Origin: Serratia nevei
GTDB lineage: Bacteria; Pseudomonadota; Gammaproteobacteria; Enterobacterales; Enterobacteriaceae
Direction: 5' to 3'
DNA length: 38,119 bases
Assembly (NCBI RefSeq): GCF_024160145.1
Contig: NZ_JAMYWQ010000044.1
Span: 1 to 38,119, forward strand
Below, piece after piece: positions 9,414 to 19,350 of the stretch; position 1 is the first letter of the stretch, and each line of letters starts with the position of its first letter. The notes under the pieces were generated by a model, which searched no databases, was not told the origin of the DNA, and saw only the letters and a program-made list of their open reading frames with translations. Position numbers and translations under genes: made by a program.

Positions 9414-9967
9414 AGGATTTATACGATGTAGTTTGGTTTACACGTCTGCCCGGCCCCAGAGGCGGGTGCTGACGATGCCAGGATTGCCGGGCAGTGCGCA
9501 CGACGGCACGCCCAACATGAACTTTCTCGCAGTAAAAAACAGGGGTAACGCGCATTCCCTTGATTTCCCCCTTTCCGTTGTTTGCGCGACAGTCGATGTG
9601 TTAACGGCCCGTAGCCCAATAACCATCAAAACGGACGGGTTATATGCCATAACTCCTGCCGCTCCAATCGCCACAGCGCGTTAAATTGAAGGGGGAATAT
9701 TAACATTGTTCGCAACATTGTTCTGCGTTCCGTAGTGACTTGGGTCAAGCAAACGCAATTAAATTTCGCCTGTTTTTCACTACTTATCGTTAAAATCTGC
9801 CGGTCATTTCACTTTTATCGAGCTTTGTCGTTTTTTTATACATATCACGTATTGCTAAAAATAAACGCGCTGGTAATCTGGCGGTGTTTTGCAGCAGTAA
9901 AAACAATAATCAGTGGCATGCTGGCCAACGTCATTGCGCCGGCAGATAAATATAAGCAGGAATAATA
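9414..9967. other. 554-bp divergent intergenic region, nqrA / yafK
   Basis: No credible gene is seen: short open frames here start at poor sites and have unconserved-looking compositions. The left half (to about 9680) is mixed-composition leader for nqr. The right half (9680-9967) is AT-rich and should hold the divergent promoters. A tandem 9-bp repeat lies at 9702-9722. The yafK ribosome site AGGA is at 9958-9961. Confidence 0.7.
9702..9722. repeat. Tandem 9-bp direct repeat, possible operator
   Basis: AACATTGTT occurs at 9702-9710 and again at 9714-9722, a 12-base period close to one helical turn. It lies upstream of nqrA beside an AT-rich stretch (TTAATATT on the minus strand) that could be a -10 element. 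The regulator is unknown. Confidence 0.5.
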
Positions 9968-10735
9968 ATGAGCAAAATCGCGCTGTTGTTTGCGATGCTT
10001 GTTTCTATGCCGATGATCACGGCCTGCAGCGCCAGCGAGCAGGTACCGGAAGCGCCGGTAGTTAAACAGCAATTATTGGGTTCACCGGTCTATATTCAGA
10101 TCTTCAAAGAGGAACGCAAGCTGGAATTGTATGCCAAAATGGGCAATGAATTCCGCCTGGTCAATACGTTCCCGATCTGTAATTTCTCCGGTGGGCTGGG
10201 TCCTAAACGCCGTGAAGGCGACTTTAAAAGTCCGGAAGGCTTTTATAGCGTCGACGCGCGCCATCTGAAACCCGACAGCAAGTATTATCGGGCGATAAAT
10301 ATTGGTTTCCCTAATGATTACGATAAGTCGCAGGGCTATTCCGGCGCTTATCTGATGATCCACGGTGAATGCAAATCGATCGGTTGCTACGCGATGACCA
10401 ACACCTATATGGATGAAATCTATCGCTACGTTGAAGCCGCCTTCGCCTATGGCCAAAGCCGCGTCGACATCAGCATCTACCCGTTCCGCATGACCGATCA
10501 GAACCTCAAGCGCCATGCATCATCCAGCTATATCGCCTTCTGGCGCCAGCTGAAACCGGGCTACGATTACTTCGCGAAGAACCACCAGCCGCCGATGATG
10601 ACCGTAGATAACGGCCAGTATGTGCTGGGTCAACCGTTGATGAGCAGCGGCCAGATGACGCAGTACGCGTCAGCCAGCCCGGCGCCCAACACCAACCCCT
10701 TCGCTCAGAACAAGCCGCTCACCGAAGTGAAATAA
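9968..10735 (+). CDS. yafK: YkuD-family L,D-transpeptidase-like amidase YafK (DpaA)
   Basis: A 255-residue homologue of E. coli YafK/DpaA, which cuts the link between Braun lipoprotein and peptidoglycan rather than making it. The catalytic motif [15 protein letters not shown] gives H132 and C140. The surrounding [13 protein letters not shown] and [12 protein letters not shown] blocks match the family. Unlike my recollection of E. coli YafK, the N-terminus reads as a lipoprotein signal, with ITAC lipobox and C20. AGGA six bases upstream supports the start. The last 66 bases overlap the 3' end of yafJ on the opposite strand. Confidence 0.92.
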   Translation: MSKIALLFAMLVSMPMITACSASEQVPEAPVVKQQLLGSPVYIQIFKEERKLELYAKMGNEFRLVNTFPICNFSGGLGPKRREGDFKSPEGFYSVDARHLKPDSKYYRAINIGFPNDYDKSQGYSGAYLMIHGECKSIGCYAMTNTYMDEIYRYVEAAFAYGQSRVDISIYPFRMTDQNLKRHASSSYIAFWRQLKPGYDYFAKNHQPPMMTVDNGQYVLGQPLMSSGQMTQYASASPAPNTNPFAQNKPLTEVK

Positions 10736-11473
10736 CGCGAATTCGCCTGGCTCAATCTTGTGCCAGGTTTCGTTGGCGGTCAGCGGTTGGGTGGCGATCA
10801 CCGTGACCACATCGTTCGGTGTGGTCTGCTGCTGAAAATCGATTTCCACGTCCTGATCGAGCAGCGTCGCCTTGCCGAACGGCGCGCGGCGCGTGATCCA
10901 ATACAGGTTGGTGGAGCAATAGGCCATCACGAAGCGCCCGTCCGACAACAGCATGTTGAACACCCCTTTCTTGCGCAGCTGGCTCGCCAGCAGGCCGATG
11001 TAGCGGAAAACCGCCGGCCACTGGCTCGGAGTGCGCGGGTATTTCAGCGCCAGCTGGTGCAGCAGCCAACAGAATGCGTATTCGCTGTCGGTCTGGCCGA
11101 CCGGGCGAAACGTGCCAGTATCCAGCTGACGGTAGCCTTTCAATTGGCCGTTGTGCGCGTAGGTCCAGTTGCGGCCCCACAGTTCACGGGTGAACGGGTG
11201 GGTGTTTTCCAGCGCCACTTCGCCGCGGTTGGCCTGGCGAATATGGGACACCACCGCACAGGACTTGATCGGGTAGTCCTGCACCAGGCGGGCGATCGGC
11301 GAGTTGAAGCTCGGCTGCGGATCCTTGAATGTGCGGCAGCCGTTCCCTTCATAGAAGGTAATGCCCCAGCCATCCTTATGCGGCCCGGTGCGGCCGCCGC
11401 GCTGTACCAGGCCGGTAAAGCTGAAGCAGATATCGGTCGGTACGTTTGCGCTCATCCCGAGCAGTTCACACAT
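10670..11473 (-). CDS. yafJ: Class II glutamine amidotransferase YafJ
   Basis: An N-terminal-nucleophile (Ntn) glutamine amidotransferase domain standing alone, 267 residues. [14 protein letters not shown] begins the protein, and Cys2 becomes the N-terminal nucleophile once Met is removed. [18 protein letters not shown] and GQTDSEYAF form the glutamine site. The acceptor substrate is unknown. I chose ATG 11473 over an in-frame GTG at 11482 because Cys2 must follow Met and AAGGAG lies eight bases upstream. The C-terminus runs about a dozen residues past the E. coli end ([13 protein letters not shown]), reading antisense through the yafK tail. Confidence 0.93.
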   Translation of the reverse strand: MCELLGMSANVPTDICFSFTGLVQRGGRTGPHKDGWGITFYEGNGCRTFKDPQPSFNSPIARLVQDYPIKSCAVVSHIRQANRGEVALENTHPFTRELWGRNWTYAHNGQLKGYRQLDTGTFRPVGQTDSEYAFCWLLHQLALKYPRTPSQWPAVFRYIGLLASQLRKKGVFNMLLSDGRFVMAYCSTNLYWITRRAPFGKATLLDQDVEIDFQQQTTPNDVVTVIATQPLTANETWHKIEPGEFALFHFGERLVLSEGVGVGRRAG

Positions 11474-11544
11474 CGCCAGCACTCCTTAACCACACTGACA
11501 CAGGCTGTGCGAGCGCAGCATGCGGCACCCGCGGTCTTATTCAT

Positions 11545-11562
11545 GGGGAGCCGCAGCTCCCC
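11545..11562. repeat. GC-rich hairpin between gmhA and yafJ
   Basis: GGGGAGC (11545-11551) and GCTCCCC (11556-11562) with loop CGCA form a short strong stem eight bases before the end of the leftward gmhA-to-yafJ spacer. There is no T tract in either direction. It may be an RNA-processing or pausing structure between the two minus-strand genes. Confidence 0.45.
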
Positions 11563-11570
11563 GCAGGCTA

Positions 11571-12152
11571 TCAAGCCTTAACCATCTCTTTTTCGATCAG
11601 CTGAATCAAGATGTGAATCGCTTTGATGTGGATTTCCTGAATGCGGTCGGCGTAGCCGAAGTGCGGCACGCGAATTTCCACATCGGCGGAACCCGCCATC
11701 TTGCCGCCGTCCTTGCCGGTCAGGGTGATCACTTTCATCCCTTTGGCGCGCGCCGCGTCGATGGCCTTGATGATGTTGCCGGAGTTGCCGGAGGTGGAAA
11801 TGCCCAACAGCACGTCACCTTCGCGGCCGACCGCTTCCACATAGCGGGAGAACACATACTCATAGCCGAAATCGTTGCTGACGCAGGACAGGTGGCTGAC
11901 GTCCGAGATGGCAATCGCCGGGTAGCCCGGGCGGTTTTCGCGGTAGCGGCCGGTCAGCTCTTCGGCGAAGTGCATCGCGTCGCAATGGGAACCGCCGTTG
12001 CCGCAGGAAATCACTTTACCGCCGGCTTTGAAGGAGTCCGCCAGCAGCACCGCCGCGCGTTGAATGGCGTCGATGTTGGCGTCGTCATTGATAAATTTCG
12101 CCAGGGTATCAGCCGCTTCGTTCAGTTCACTGCGAATAAGGTCGTGGTACAT
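11571..12152 (-). CDS. gmhA: Phosphoheptose (sedoheptulose 7-phosphate) isomerase
   Basis: Converts sedoheptulose 7-phosphate to D-glycero-D-manno-heptose 7-phosphate, the first step of ADP-heptose synthesis for the lipopolysaccharide inner core. 193 residues, close to the E. coli length. SIS-domain phosphate loop [15 protein letters not shown] holds active-site E65; [19 protein letters not shown] and STSGNSGNI are family blocks, and H180 is the second catalytic residue. Cytoplasmic tetramer in the family. It is divergent from fadE and upstream of yafJ on the same strand, an arrangement shared with E. coli. Confidence 0.97.
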   Translation of the reverse strand: MYHDLIRSELNEAADTLAKFINDDANIDAIQRAAVLLADSFKAGGKVISCGNGGSHCDAMHFAEELTGRYRENRPGYPAIAISDVSHLSCVSNDFGYEYVFSRYVEAVGREGDVLLGISTSGNSGNIIKAIDAARAKGMKVITLTGKDGGKMAGSADVEIRVPHFGYADRIQEIHIKAIHILIQLIEKEMVKA

Positions 12153-12363
12153 GAGGAACCTCTTGTTATCGTCAAATCTTCCGCTCCGCAGTGTACCGGA
12201 TCGCGGAAACAGCGAGAAGCATTCTCAGCCAAACAGCGCGCCGGTTAGGGAAGCGGAGAGGTTTTTGATGATTGGTGCTGTCAGTTTGTGACCTGAGTTG
12301 TAATTAAACTGTAAACGCATTGATAAAAATTCTGCCTTGTACTAAAACCTATTACATACACAC

Positions 12364-12380
12364 AACAGGTCAGACCTCTT
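12364..12380. promoter_or_regulatory. Putative FadR operator of fadE
   Basis: AACAGGTCAGACCTCTT closely matches the 17-bp FadR consensus (AnCTGGTCnGACCnGTT type), including the central GGTCnGACC. It lies 18 bases upstream of the fadE start. FadR represses fad genes until long-chain acyl-CoA is bound. Assignment is by similarity to the known consensus. Confidence 0.75.
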
Positions 12381-12398
12381 ACTACTTCGGAGCTTCTT

Positions 12399-14855
12399 AT
12401 GATGGTTCTTAGTATTGTCGTTTTACTGGCTCTCCTCGGCGTGGTGTTCTACCACCGAGTGAACCTTACCCTCAGCAGCCTGATCCTGGTGGCGTACACC
12501 GCCGCCATGGGCGCGATTGGCCTGTGGAGTTTCTGGCTGTTGCTGCCGCTGGCGATCGTGCTGCTGCCGCTGAACCTTTCCTCCCTGCGCCGTTCCCTGC
12601 TCTCCGCACCGGCGCTGCGCGCCTTCCGCAAGGTGATGCCGCCGATGTCCACTACCGAGAAGGAGGCGATCGACGCCGGCACCACCTGGTGGGAAGGCGA
12701 TCTGTTCCGCGGCGCGCCGGACTGGAACAAGCTGCACAGCTACCCGAAACCGCGCCTGACGGAAGAAGAGCAGGCGTTTATCGACGGCCCGGTGGAAGAA
12801 GCCTGCCGCATGGCCAACGACTTCCAGATCACCCACGAACTGGCCGATCTGCCGCCTGAACTCTGGGCGTACCTGAAAGAACACCGTTTCTTCGCGATGA
12901 TCATCAAGAAAGAGTACGGCGGCCTGGAATTCTCTCCTTATGCTCAGGCGCAGGTGCTGCAAAAACTGGCCGGCGTTTCCGGCATCCTGGCGATCACCGT
13001 CGGCGTGCCGAACTCCCTCGGCCCGGGCGAACTGCTGCAGCACTACGGCACCGAAGAACAGAAAAACCACTATCTGCCGGGCCTGGCGCGCGGCGACGAG
13101 ATCCCTTGCTTCGCGCTGACCAGCCCGGAAGCGGGTTCCGATGCCGGTGCCATTCCGGACGTCGGCACCGTGTGCATGGGCGAATGGCAAGGCAAGCAGG
13201 TACTGGGCATGCGCCTGACCTGGAACAAGCGCTACATCACGCTGGCGCCGGTCGCCACCGTACTGGGCCTGGCGTTCAAACTGCATGACCCGAACCGCCT
13301 GCTGAGCGACAACGAATCCCCGGGCATCACCTGTGCGCTGATCCCGACCAGCACGCCGGGCGTGGAGATCGGCAACCGCCACTTCCCGCTGAACGTGCCG
13401 TTCCAAAACGGCCCGACCCGCGGCACCGACGTGTTCGTGCCGATCGATTACATCATCGGCGGCCCGAAAATGGCCGGCCAGGGCTGGCGCATGCTGGTTG
13501 AGTGTCTGTCGGTCGGTCGCGGCATCACCCTGCCGTCCAACTCTACCGGCAGCCTGAAATCCATCGCCCTGGCGACCGGTGCCTACGCGCACATTCGCCG
13601 TCAGTTCAAGATCTCCATCGGCAAGATGGAAGGGATCGAAGAGCCGTTGGCGCGCATCGCCGGCAACACCTATGTGATGGACGCCGCCGCTTCGCTGATC
13701 ACCTATGCGCTGGTGCAGGGCGAGAAGCCGGCCGTGCTGTCGGCCATCGTCAAATACCACTGTACGCACCGCGGCCAGCAGTCGATCGTTGACGCCATGG
13801 ACATCGCCGGCGGTAAAGGCATCATGCTCGGCGAATCCAACTTCCTGGCTCGCGCCTATCAGGGCGCACCGATCGCCATCACGGTGGAAGGCGCGAACAT
13901 CCTGACCCGCACCATGATGATCTTCGGTCAAGGCGCGATCCGCTGCCATCCTTATGTGCTGGATGAAATGGCGGCGGCGCAGAGCAACGATCTGAACGCC
14001 TTCGATAAATCGCTGTTCGGCCATCTGGGCCACGTCGGCAGCAACAAGGTACGCAGCTTCTGGCTGGGCCTGACCAACGGCCGCACCAGCGCCACGCCGA
14101 CCAAGGACGCGACCCGTCGTTACTATCAGCAGTTGAACCGCCTGAGCGCCAACCTGGCGTTGCTGTCAGACGTTTCCATGGGCGTGCTGGGCGGCAGCCT
14201 GAAGCGCCGTGAGCGCATCTCCGCTCGCCTGGGGGATATCCTCAGCCAGATGTACCTGGCTTCCGCCGTGCTGAAACGCTTTGACGACGAAGGCCGTCAG
14301 AAAGAAGATCTGCCGCTGGTGCATTGGGGCGTGCAAGACAGCCTGCATAAAGCCGAACAGGCGCTGGATGACCTGCTGCGTAACTTCCCGAACCGCTTTA
14401 TCGCCGGCGCGATGCGCTTCGTGGTCTTCCCGCTCGGCCGTGTGCATACCGCACCGTCCGATCGTCTGGATCACCAGTTGGCCAAGATCCTGCAGGTGCC
14501 TTCCGCCACCCGCAGCCGTCTGGGGCGCGGCCAGTACCTGACGCCGAGCGAGCATAACCCAATCGGCCTGCTGGAAGCGGCGCTGGCCGACGTGATGGCC
14601 GCCGAGCCGATTCACGAACGTCTGTGCAAGGCGGCCGGCAAAAACCTGCCGTTCACCCGTCTGGATCGTTTGGCGGAACGCGCGCTGGAAGAAGGCAAGA
14701 TCAGCGCCGACGAGGCGAAGATCCTGGTGAAAGCCGAAGAGAGCCGTCTGCGCTCCATCAACGTGGACGACTTTGCGCCGGACGCGCTGGCGGCCGCCAA
14801 GCCGGAAAAGCCGGCGGCGCAGTCTAAGCGCCAACAGCAGACCGAAGCGGCTTAA
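12399..14855 (+). CDS. fadE: Acyl-CoA dehydrogenase FadE
   Basis: Catalyses the first step of fatty acid beta-oxidation, acyl-CoA to trans-2-enoyl-CoA, with FAD. 818 residues, close to E. coli FadE (814). Two N-terminal hydrophobic segments (about 3-22 and 25-60) suggest membrane association. The acyl-CoA dehydrogenase core has [28 protein letters not shown], and the [23 protein letters not shown] stretch near the catalytic region. A long FadE-type C-terminal extension ends in a Lys/Gln-rich tail. GGAG lies upstream of paired ATG codons. A FadR-like operator sits at 12364-12380 and a strong terminator follows. Confidence 0.97.
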   Translation: MMVLSIVVLLALLGVVFYHRVNLTLSSLILVAYTAAMGAIGLWSFWLLLPLAIVLLPLNLSSLRRSLLSAPALRAFRKVMPPMSTTEKEAIDAGTTWWEGDLFRGAPDWNKLHSYPKPRLTEEEQAFIDGPVEEACRMANDFQITHELADLPPELWAYLKEHRFFAMIIKKEYGGLEFSPYAQAQVLQKLAGVSGILAITVGVPNSLGPGELLQHYGTEEQKNHYLPGLARGDEIPCFALTSPEAGSDAGAIPDVGTVCMGEWQGKQVLGMRLTWNKRYITLAPVATVLGLAFKLHDPNRLLSDNESPGITCALIPTSTPGVEIGNRHFPLNVPFQNGPTRGTDVFVPIDYIIGGPKMAGQGWRMLVECLSVGRGITLPSNSTGSLKSIALATGAYAHIRRQFKISIGKMEGIEEPLARIAGNTYVMDAAASLITYALVQGEKPAVLSAIVKYHCTHRGQQSIVDAMDIAGGKGIMLGESNFLARAYQGAPIAITVEGANILTRTMMIFGQGAIRCHPYVLDEMAAAQSNDLNAFDKSLFGHLGHVGSNKVRSFWLGLTNGRTSATPTKDATRRYYQQLNRLSANLALLSDVSMGVLGGSLKRRERISARLGDILSQMYLASAVLKRFDDEGRQKEDLPLVHWGVQDSLHKAEQALDDLLRNFPNRFIAGAMRFVVFPLGRVHTAPSDRLDHQLAKILQVPSATRSRLGRGQYLTPSEHNPIGLLEAALADVMAAEPIHERLCKAAGKNLPFTRLDRLAERALEEGKISADEAKILVKAEESRLRSINVDDFAPDALAAAKPEKPAAQSKRQQQTEAA

Positions 14856-14880
14856 CGCCAATTCCCACTCCACGCATCCA

Positions 14881-14911
14881 AGGGGCGATCATCATCGCCC
14901 CTTTTTCTTTT
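14881..14911 (+). terminator. Intrinsic terminator of fadE
   Basis: AGGGGCGAT (14881-14889) pairs with ATCGCCCCT (14894-14902) around a CATC loop, followed by TTTTCTTTTC. Standard plus-strand intrinsic terminator. Confidence 0.92.
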
Positions 14912-14985
14912 CTTGCATCACAAACTGCGCACCGCCCCGCCCGTTGGCTGATGGTGTCAGGCAGGATCCACGAGCACCCGTCTTT

Positions 14986-16029
14986 TCAACCGCTGACCGT
15001 CAGCTTGTCGTAGCCGCGCAGGCGGTAATTCACCACCGACACCAGCCAGCAGAAGATGAACACGGCGATCACCCAATAGCCCATCTCCCCCAGATGATCG
15101 TTGAGCCGCGCGACGGCGTCCCACAGCGGGCCGGACAGCGCCAGCTTGTCGGCGATGAGCCCGAGCGCTTCGATACCGCCGATAAACACCGCGATGATCA
15201 CCGACGCCGCCGTGATGGTCATGTTGTAGTACAGCTTGCGTATCGGTTTGGAGAACGCCCAACCGTAAGCGCCAATCATCACGAAGTTGTCGATGGAGTC
15301 GATCAGCGCCATGCCGGCGGCGAACAGCGCCGGGAACAGCATGATGCTCCACAGGTTCATGCCATGGCCGGCGCCGGCGGCGGAAATCCCCAGCAGCCCG
15401 ACCTCGGTGGCGGTGTCAAAGCCCAGGCCAAACAAGAAACCCACCAGGTACATGTGCCAGCTCTGGTTCACCAGCCTGAACAGCGGGCGGAAACAGCGCG
15501 CCAGCACACCGCCGCCGCTCATCAGCAGATCCAGCGATTGATGCGCCGGCAGCTCGCCCGCTTTCACCTGCCGGAAAGTACGCCACACGGAGATCAGCAC
15601 CAGCAGATTGATAAAGGCCACCGTCAGCAAAAACAACGAGGACACCAGCGTGCCGATCAGGCCGCCGGTTTCGTGAAACCAGCCCATCTGGCGGCTGAAC
15701 ATCATCGCCGTGGCGGCAATGGCGGCCGAGGCCAGCACCACGATGGTCGAGTGGCCAAGCGAGAAGAAGGTGCCGACCGCCACCGGCGTTTTGCCCTGCT
15801 GCATCAGCTTGCGGGTCACATTGTCGATCGCGGCGATGTGGTCGGCGTCCACCGCATGGCGCAGGCCAAAGCTGTAGGCCAGCAAGGCGGTGCCCATCAG
15901 CGCGGCGTTGTCGTTGAACACCGCCAGCGCCAGCAGCCAGACGACGACGTTGACCGCCACCAGCCCCAGCAACAAGTACACCGCCCGCCGCCGGGCCGCG
16001 CCGTGCAATCCTTCGGAAATTACCGCCAT
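14986..16029 (-). CDS. nixA: Nickel/cobalt permease (NiCoT, HoxN/NixA family)
   Basis: A 347-residue inner-membrane secondary permease that would bring Ni2+ in for urease. Signature RHAVDADHIAAIDN spans about 57-70 with the HAVDADH metal motif, and LGHSTIVV is a second family motif. About eight hydrophobic segments. I chose ATG 16029 because AGGAG (16037-16041) lies seven bases upstream; a GTG two codons earlier is too close to it. It is the last gene of the urease block, 40 bases after yut. Placement beside urease argues for nickel rather than cobalt. The same gene appears at this position in Yersinia urease loci. Confidence 0.93.
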   Translation of the reverse strand: MAVISEGLHGAARRRAVYLLLGLVAVNVVVWLLALAVFNDNAALMGTALLAYSFGLRHAVDADHIAAIDNVTRKLMQQGKTPVAVGTFFSLGHSTIVVLASAAIAATAMMFSRQMGWFHETGGLIGTLVSSLFLLTVAFINLLVLISVWRTFRQVKAGELPAHQSLDLLMSGGGVLARCFRPLFRLVNQSWHMYLVGFLFGLGFDTATEVGLLGISAAGAGHGMNLWSIMLFPALFAAGMALIDSIDNFVMIGAYGWAFSKPIRKLYYNMTITAASVIIAVFIGGIEALGLIADKLALSGPLWDAVARLNDHLGEMGYWVIAVFIFCWLVSVVNYRLRGYDKLTVSG

Positions 16030-16069
16030 ATCCACACTCCTGTTTTATCGTTATGTTCAAATCGATGGG

Positions 16070-17047
16070 TTAGCGCCGCACCGCGATCACCGCCGGATTG
16101 GCGCTCAAAAACAGCCAGGACGCGATCACGAACGGCATGGTCAGCGACGGTATGCCCAGCGGGGCCAGCAGGGTATTGAAAGCCCCCTGCACCAGCACCG
16201 TGAAAATCACGCCGAGCAGCGTATAGATCAGCACCCGCCGGCCGGGTGGGTTGAAGACGGAGCCCAGCGCCACCGCCGTCAGCACCGCGCTGAAGGCGTA
16301 CAGGCCGGCGAAGACCGCCTGCGGATCGGCGCCGATCGTCAGCGATGTGGCCACCGCCAGCAACGCGCCGAAAAAGCCCAGCAGCATCGCGCGCGGCGAC
16401 GAAACCGCCAGCCCGAGCAACAGCAGCAGGCCGCCGCCCACGCTGCTGCACAAAAAAACCTGCGAGACGCCGTGCAACGCGCCGCTTAGCATCTCCGCGA
16501 CGCCGACATGCGCGTTGAACACCGCGCCATCGGCCGGGATGCCCGCCGCCGGCAACCGCACATGCCGCAGATGGCTGAACGGATAACTGGCCAGCAGCAC
16601 CGTCCAGGTGGTCAGTACGAAAGGCGCGGTCAGCGCGGCGATCTTCCAGGCGCGTAACAGCCGATTGAGGCCGACGGTGACGATCACCGAAATCGTGCTG
16701 CTGAACATCACGCCTATCCACAGCCAGCCAGAGGGCAGCAAAAAGGTCGGCAGCGCGGCGCCGACCAGGCAGCCGTTATAGCCATACAGGCCGCTGCGCA
16801 ACGCAGCGCGATCGTCCACCAGCCACGCCGCACTCAGCGTCGCCGCAGCGGTGCCCAACAGGCAGCCGAAGGCCACCTGCGGCAGCCCTTCTTCCCAGGC
16901 GCCCACGAAAATGGCGATAAAAAACAGCAATCCGGTCAACGGATTATTTTGAAACATCACCTGTGAACAGCCGCGCAGCACCGTATCCACCGCCGTTGCT
17001 GCCCGGCTGCGGGCGCACAGCCCGGCCCAACTCCACCTTGTCGTCAT
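16070..17047 (-). CDS. yut: Urea transporter (UT family)
   Basis: A 325-residue membrane protein that lets urea pass the inner membrane by facilitated diffusion. The N-terminal motif VDTVLRGCSQVMFQNNPLTG, the GLYGYNGCLVGAALP loop and ALTAPFVLTTW near mid-protein are typical. The second internal homologous half contains a matching GLYAFSAVLTAVALG segment, consistent with the duplicated UT fold. It lies 19 bases after ureD and before nixA, so substrate uptake is encoded with the enzyme. Confidence 0.92.
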   Translation of the reverse strand: MTTRWSWAGLCARSRAATAVDTVLRGCSQVMFQNNPLTGLLFFIAIFVGAWEEGLPQVAFGCLLGTAAATLSAAWLVDDRAALRSGLYGYNGCLVGAALPTFLLPSGWLWIGVMFSSTISVIVTVGLNRLLRAWKIAALTAPFVLTTWTVLLASYPFSHLRHVRLPAAGIPADGAVFNAHVGVAEMLSGALHGVSQVFLCSSVGGGLLLLLGLAVSSPRAMLLGFFGALLAVATSLTIGADPQAVFAGLYAFSAVLTAVALGSVFNPPGRRVLIYTLLGVIFTVLVQGAFNTLLAPLGIPSLTMPFVIASWLFLSANPAVIAVRR

Positions 17048-17066
17048 GACCGTATCCCGCTGCAGA

Positions 17067-18014
17067 TTAGCGCCAGAGAAAGGGCTCGGGCAGCGTCACG
17101 CCCAGGATCTCTTCCCGGGCGACGCGCCAGAAAACGCGAATGGCCGCCTTCACCTGGCGCGCCTCTTTACCCAGGGCCTTAAAGATCAGCCCGCACTCGT
17201 TGGGCAGCTGGCTGACGCCGCTGGCGATCCCTTCAGCCTCGTCATAATGGGGCGCGATGCGCTCGAGGATCCGCTGATGGTGCTCGGGCGGCGTCAGCAG
17301 GATCACATTGCCGAATACGTCGAACGGCCCCATCACGCCGACCTCATTCAGCGGGTGTTTATGCGGTTCCAGCACATAGCGTTCGACAAACAGCGTTTTG
17401 CCCTCGGGGCGGCAGGCGCTGATGCGCGAGGAGTACACGTCGAACCTGAACCCGCGATCCGCCTGATGGTGTTTGCGCCCCGACATCAGGATCTCGCCGT
17501 AGAGCAGCGTCGCCGTCGGGTGCAGCGTAATGCGGGTATCGGTAATGAAGCGCGAACCGCAGTGGGGGATCACCGGATCGGGCATCATCTCCAGGTAGCT
17601 GCCCTCTTCGAGCGTCAGCGTCTGCATCTGCGCCGCGTAGTTATTTTCCATGGTGTGGATCTTGGTCGCCGACTGGGTGGTGACATGCCCGCAGGCCTGG
17701 GGGGCGACCTGTACCTCGAGCGTCAGACGATCGCCCTGCAAGATGCACCCCGAGGTGGAGATGACGAACACGCACGGCATCTGCGGCAGCGCTTCATCCC
17801 AATACAGTGCCCGCTGCACCAGAAACGGCACACGGCGCTCCATCTGCCGCAGCACGCTGCGATGCCCGCTTAGCGCAAACCCCAGCCTCAGATAGCCGGT
17901 TTTGCCCACGCCGCCGCTGGCCATCTGCGGCGGCTCATCCTGATAATCGGCCAGCTCCGGCGCCTCGGCGCCAAGCTGCGCGACGCGCCTCGCGGCTTCG
18001 CTGACCGCCGTCAT
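17067..18014 (-). CDS. ureD: Urease accessory protein UreD (UreH)
   Basis: A 315-residue scaffold protein that binds apo-urease and, with UreF and UreG, forms the complex through which nickel reaches the active site. Family blocks include [43 protein letters not shown] and [12 protein letters not shown]. Its ATG overlaps the ureG stop as ATGA. As in Yersinia, ureD is the last accessory gene, whereas in Klebsiella it is first. Confidence 0.95.
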   Translation of the reverse strand: MTAVSEAARRVAQLGAEAPELADYQDEPPQMASGGVGKTGYLRLGFALSGHRSVLRQMERRVPFLVQRALYWDEALPQMPCVFVISTSGCILQGDRLTLEVQVAPQACGHVTTQSATKIHTMENNYAAQMQTLTLEEGSYLEMMPDPVIPHCGSRFITDTRITLHPTATLLYGEILMSGRKHHQADRGFRFDVYSSRISACRPEGKTLFVERYVLEPHKHPLNEVGVMGPFDVFGNVILLTPPEHHQRILERIAPHYDEAEGIASGVSQLPNECGLIFKALGKEARQVKAAIRVFWRVAREEILGVTLPEPFLWR

Positions 18015-18646
18015 ACCGCCGCCGACGGCGCATGGGTGAACAGGAAATCACGCATGATCATGTTCACCAGCTCGTCGATGCCTTCGCCGGTTTTGCAGTT
18101 GGTGAGAATATAAGGCCGCTCGCCGCGCACCACGCGAGTGTCATGCTCCATCACCGCCAGGCTGGCGCCGACATAGGGGGCCAGATCGATTTTGTTGATC
18201 ACCAGGATGTCGGCCTGCACCAGGCCCGGGCCGTTTTTGCGCGGGATCTTTTCCCCTTCGGCGACGTCGATGACATAGATGTAAAAGTCCGCCAGCGCCG
18301 GGCTGAAGGTCAGCGTCAGGTTATCGCCGCCGCTCTCGATCATCACCACGTCGCTTTCCGGGAAGCGGGCCTCCATCTCCTCTACCGCCGCGATATTCAT
18401 ACTCGGATCCTCACGCACCGCGGTATGCGGGCAAGCGCCGGTTTCCACGCCCAGAATTTTTTCCTCGTCCAGGATCCCCTTGAGCGTACGCTTGACCTGT
18501 TTGGCGTCTTCGGTGGTGACGATGTCGTTGGTGATGATCAGCGGGCTGATGCCGCGCTCGATCAGGCGCGGCGTGATAACTTCAATGATCGCGGTTTTGC
18601 CCGAGCCTACCGGGCCGCCGATACCGATGCGGGTAATTTTTTTCAC
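18011..18646 (-). CDS. ureG: Urease accessory GTPase UreG
   Basis: A 211-residue SIMIBI-class GTPase that couples GTP hydrolysis to nickel insertion into urease. The P-loop GPVGSGKT covers residues 11-18, the nickel-binding CPH motif has C72 and H74, and [10 protein letters not shown] is the guanine-specificity segment. Between ureF and ureD, overlapping ureD by four bases. Confidence 0.97.
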   Translation of the reverse strand: MKKITRIGIGGPVGSGKTAIIEVITPRLIERGISPLIITNDIVTTEDAKQVKRTLKGILDEEKILGVETGACPHTAVREDPSMNIAAVEEMEARFPESDVVMIESGGDNLTLTFSPALADFYIYVIDVAEGEKIPRKNGPGLVQADILVINKIDLAPYVGASLAVMEHDTRVVRGERPYILTNCKTGEGIDELVNMIMRDFLFTHAPSAAV

Positions 18647-18663
18647 TCTGATCGTTCCTTTTA

Positions 18664-19350
18664 TTAGTTGCTGAACAGTCGGGTAAACGCGCCGACGTGC
18701 AGCGCGGCCAGGACATCGGTCACCGGCGCGTAAGAGGCCATTTGTTCAACGCCGCCGCGTTCGGCTTCGTCGCAAAAAACGTCGATGTCCCGGTTGAGTT
18801 GAAACAGGATGCGTTGGGTGTCGATATGGGTGACGCGCATCAGGCGCATGGCGGCGCTGAGAATGGTCATCGCCACGCCGTACTGATGCATCACCGCCAC
18901 CTCGCGCGGGCCGGCGCCCAGCGCCGTCATCACCACCGCCTGCGTCACCGGATAGGTGCCGGCGGCGCGGCCGGTTTTGATCTGCTCAAGCCACCAGACC
19001 ACCTCGGGTTCGTCGCAAATGGCCGCCGCCATTTCCGCCAGCTTTTTTCCCATCCGCACCACCATGTTGCGGCCCTCTTCGTTCAGCTTGCGGTTGAACA
19101 GCGCCCAGTCGTGGCCGATCGCCGCCTCGCGATCGCCCGCCTGCAGCGCCCGGCAGGCCGCCGCCACCGCCCGGCCGTCGCCGCCCGCCGCCTGTTGCAA
19201 GGCAGTGCGGGTGAACGACTGCAGCGTGTCGGCATCGCGCACGATGCCGGCCTGGATCGCCGACTCGACGCCGTTGGAAAAGGCGAACGCCCCCACCGGC
19301 AGCACCGAGTCGGCAAACTGCAGGATGCGAATCAACTGGACGGCGTTCAT
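18664..19350 (-). CDS. ureF: Urease accessory protein UreF
   Basis: A 228-residue all-helical protein that bridges UreD and UreG in the activation complex. [23 protein letters not shown] at the N-terminus is the family signature. Residues near the C-terminus ([23 protein letters not shown]) replace the more common SxRLFMS ending, as in the Yersinia-type proteins. Its ATG overlaps the ureE stop (ATGA). Confidence 0.95.
   Translation of the reverse strand: MNAVQLIRILQFADSVLPVGAFAFSNGVESAIQAGIVRDADTLQSFTRTALQQAAGGDGRAVAAACRALQAGDREAAIGHDWALFNRKLNEEGRNMVVRMGKKLAEMAAAICDEPEVVWWLEQIKTGRAAGTYPVTQAVVMTALGAGPREVAVMHQYGVAMTILSAAMRLMRVTHIDTQRILFQLNRDIDVFCDEAERGGVEQMASYAPVTDVLAALHVGAFTRLFSN

Noticed and set aside
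9438-9674. 78-codon minus-strand frame upstream of nqrA
   Set aside because: GTG start with no convincing ribosome site and no family resemblance. A leader peptide cannot be excluded, but nothing supports it.
9735-9965. 76-codon plus-strand frame just before yafK
   Set aside because: Lies in AT-rich promoter DNA, no ribosome site, random-looking sequence.
12423-14033. 536-codon frame antisense to fadE
   Set aside because: Mirror of the fadE frame with biased composition and no recognisable motif.
14773-16179. 468-codon plus-strand frame across the fadE tail and nixA
   Set aside because: It crosses the fadE terminator and reads nixA backwards; composition is typical of a shadow frame.
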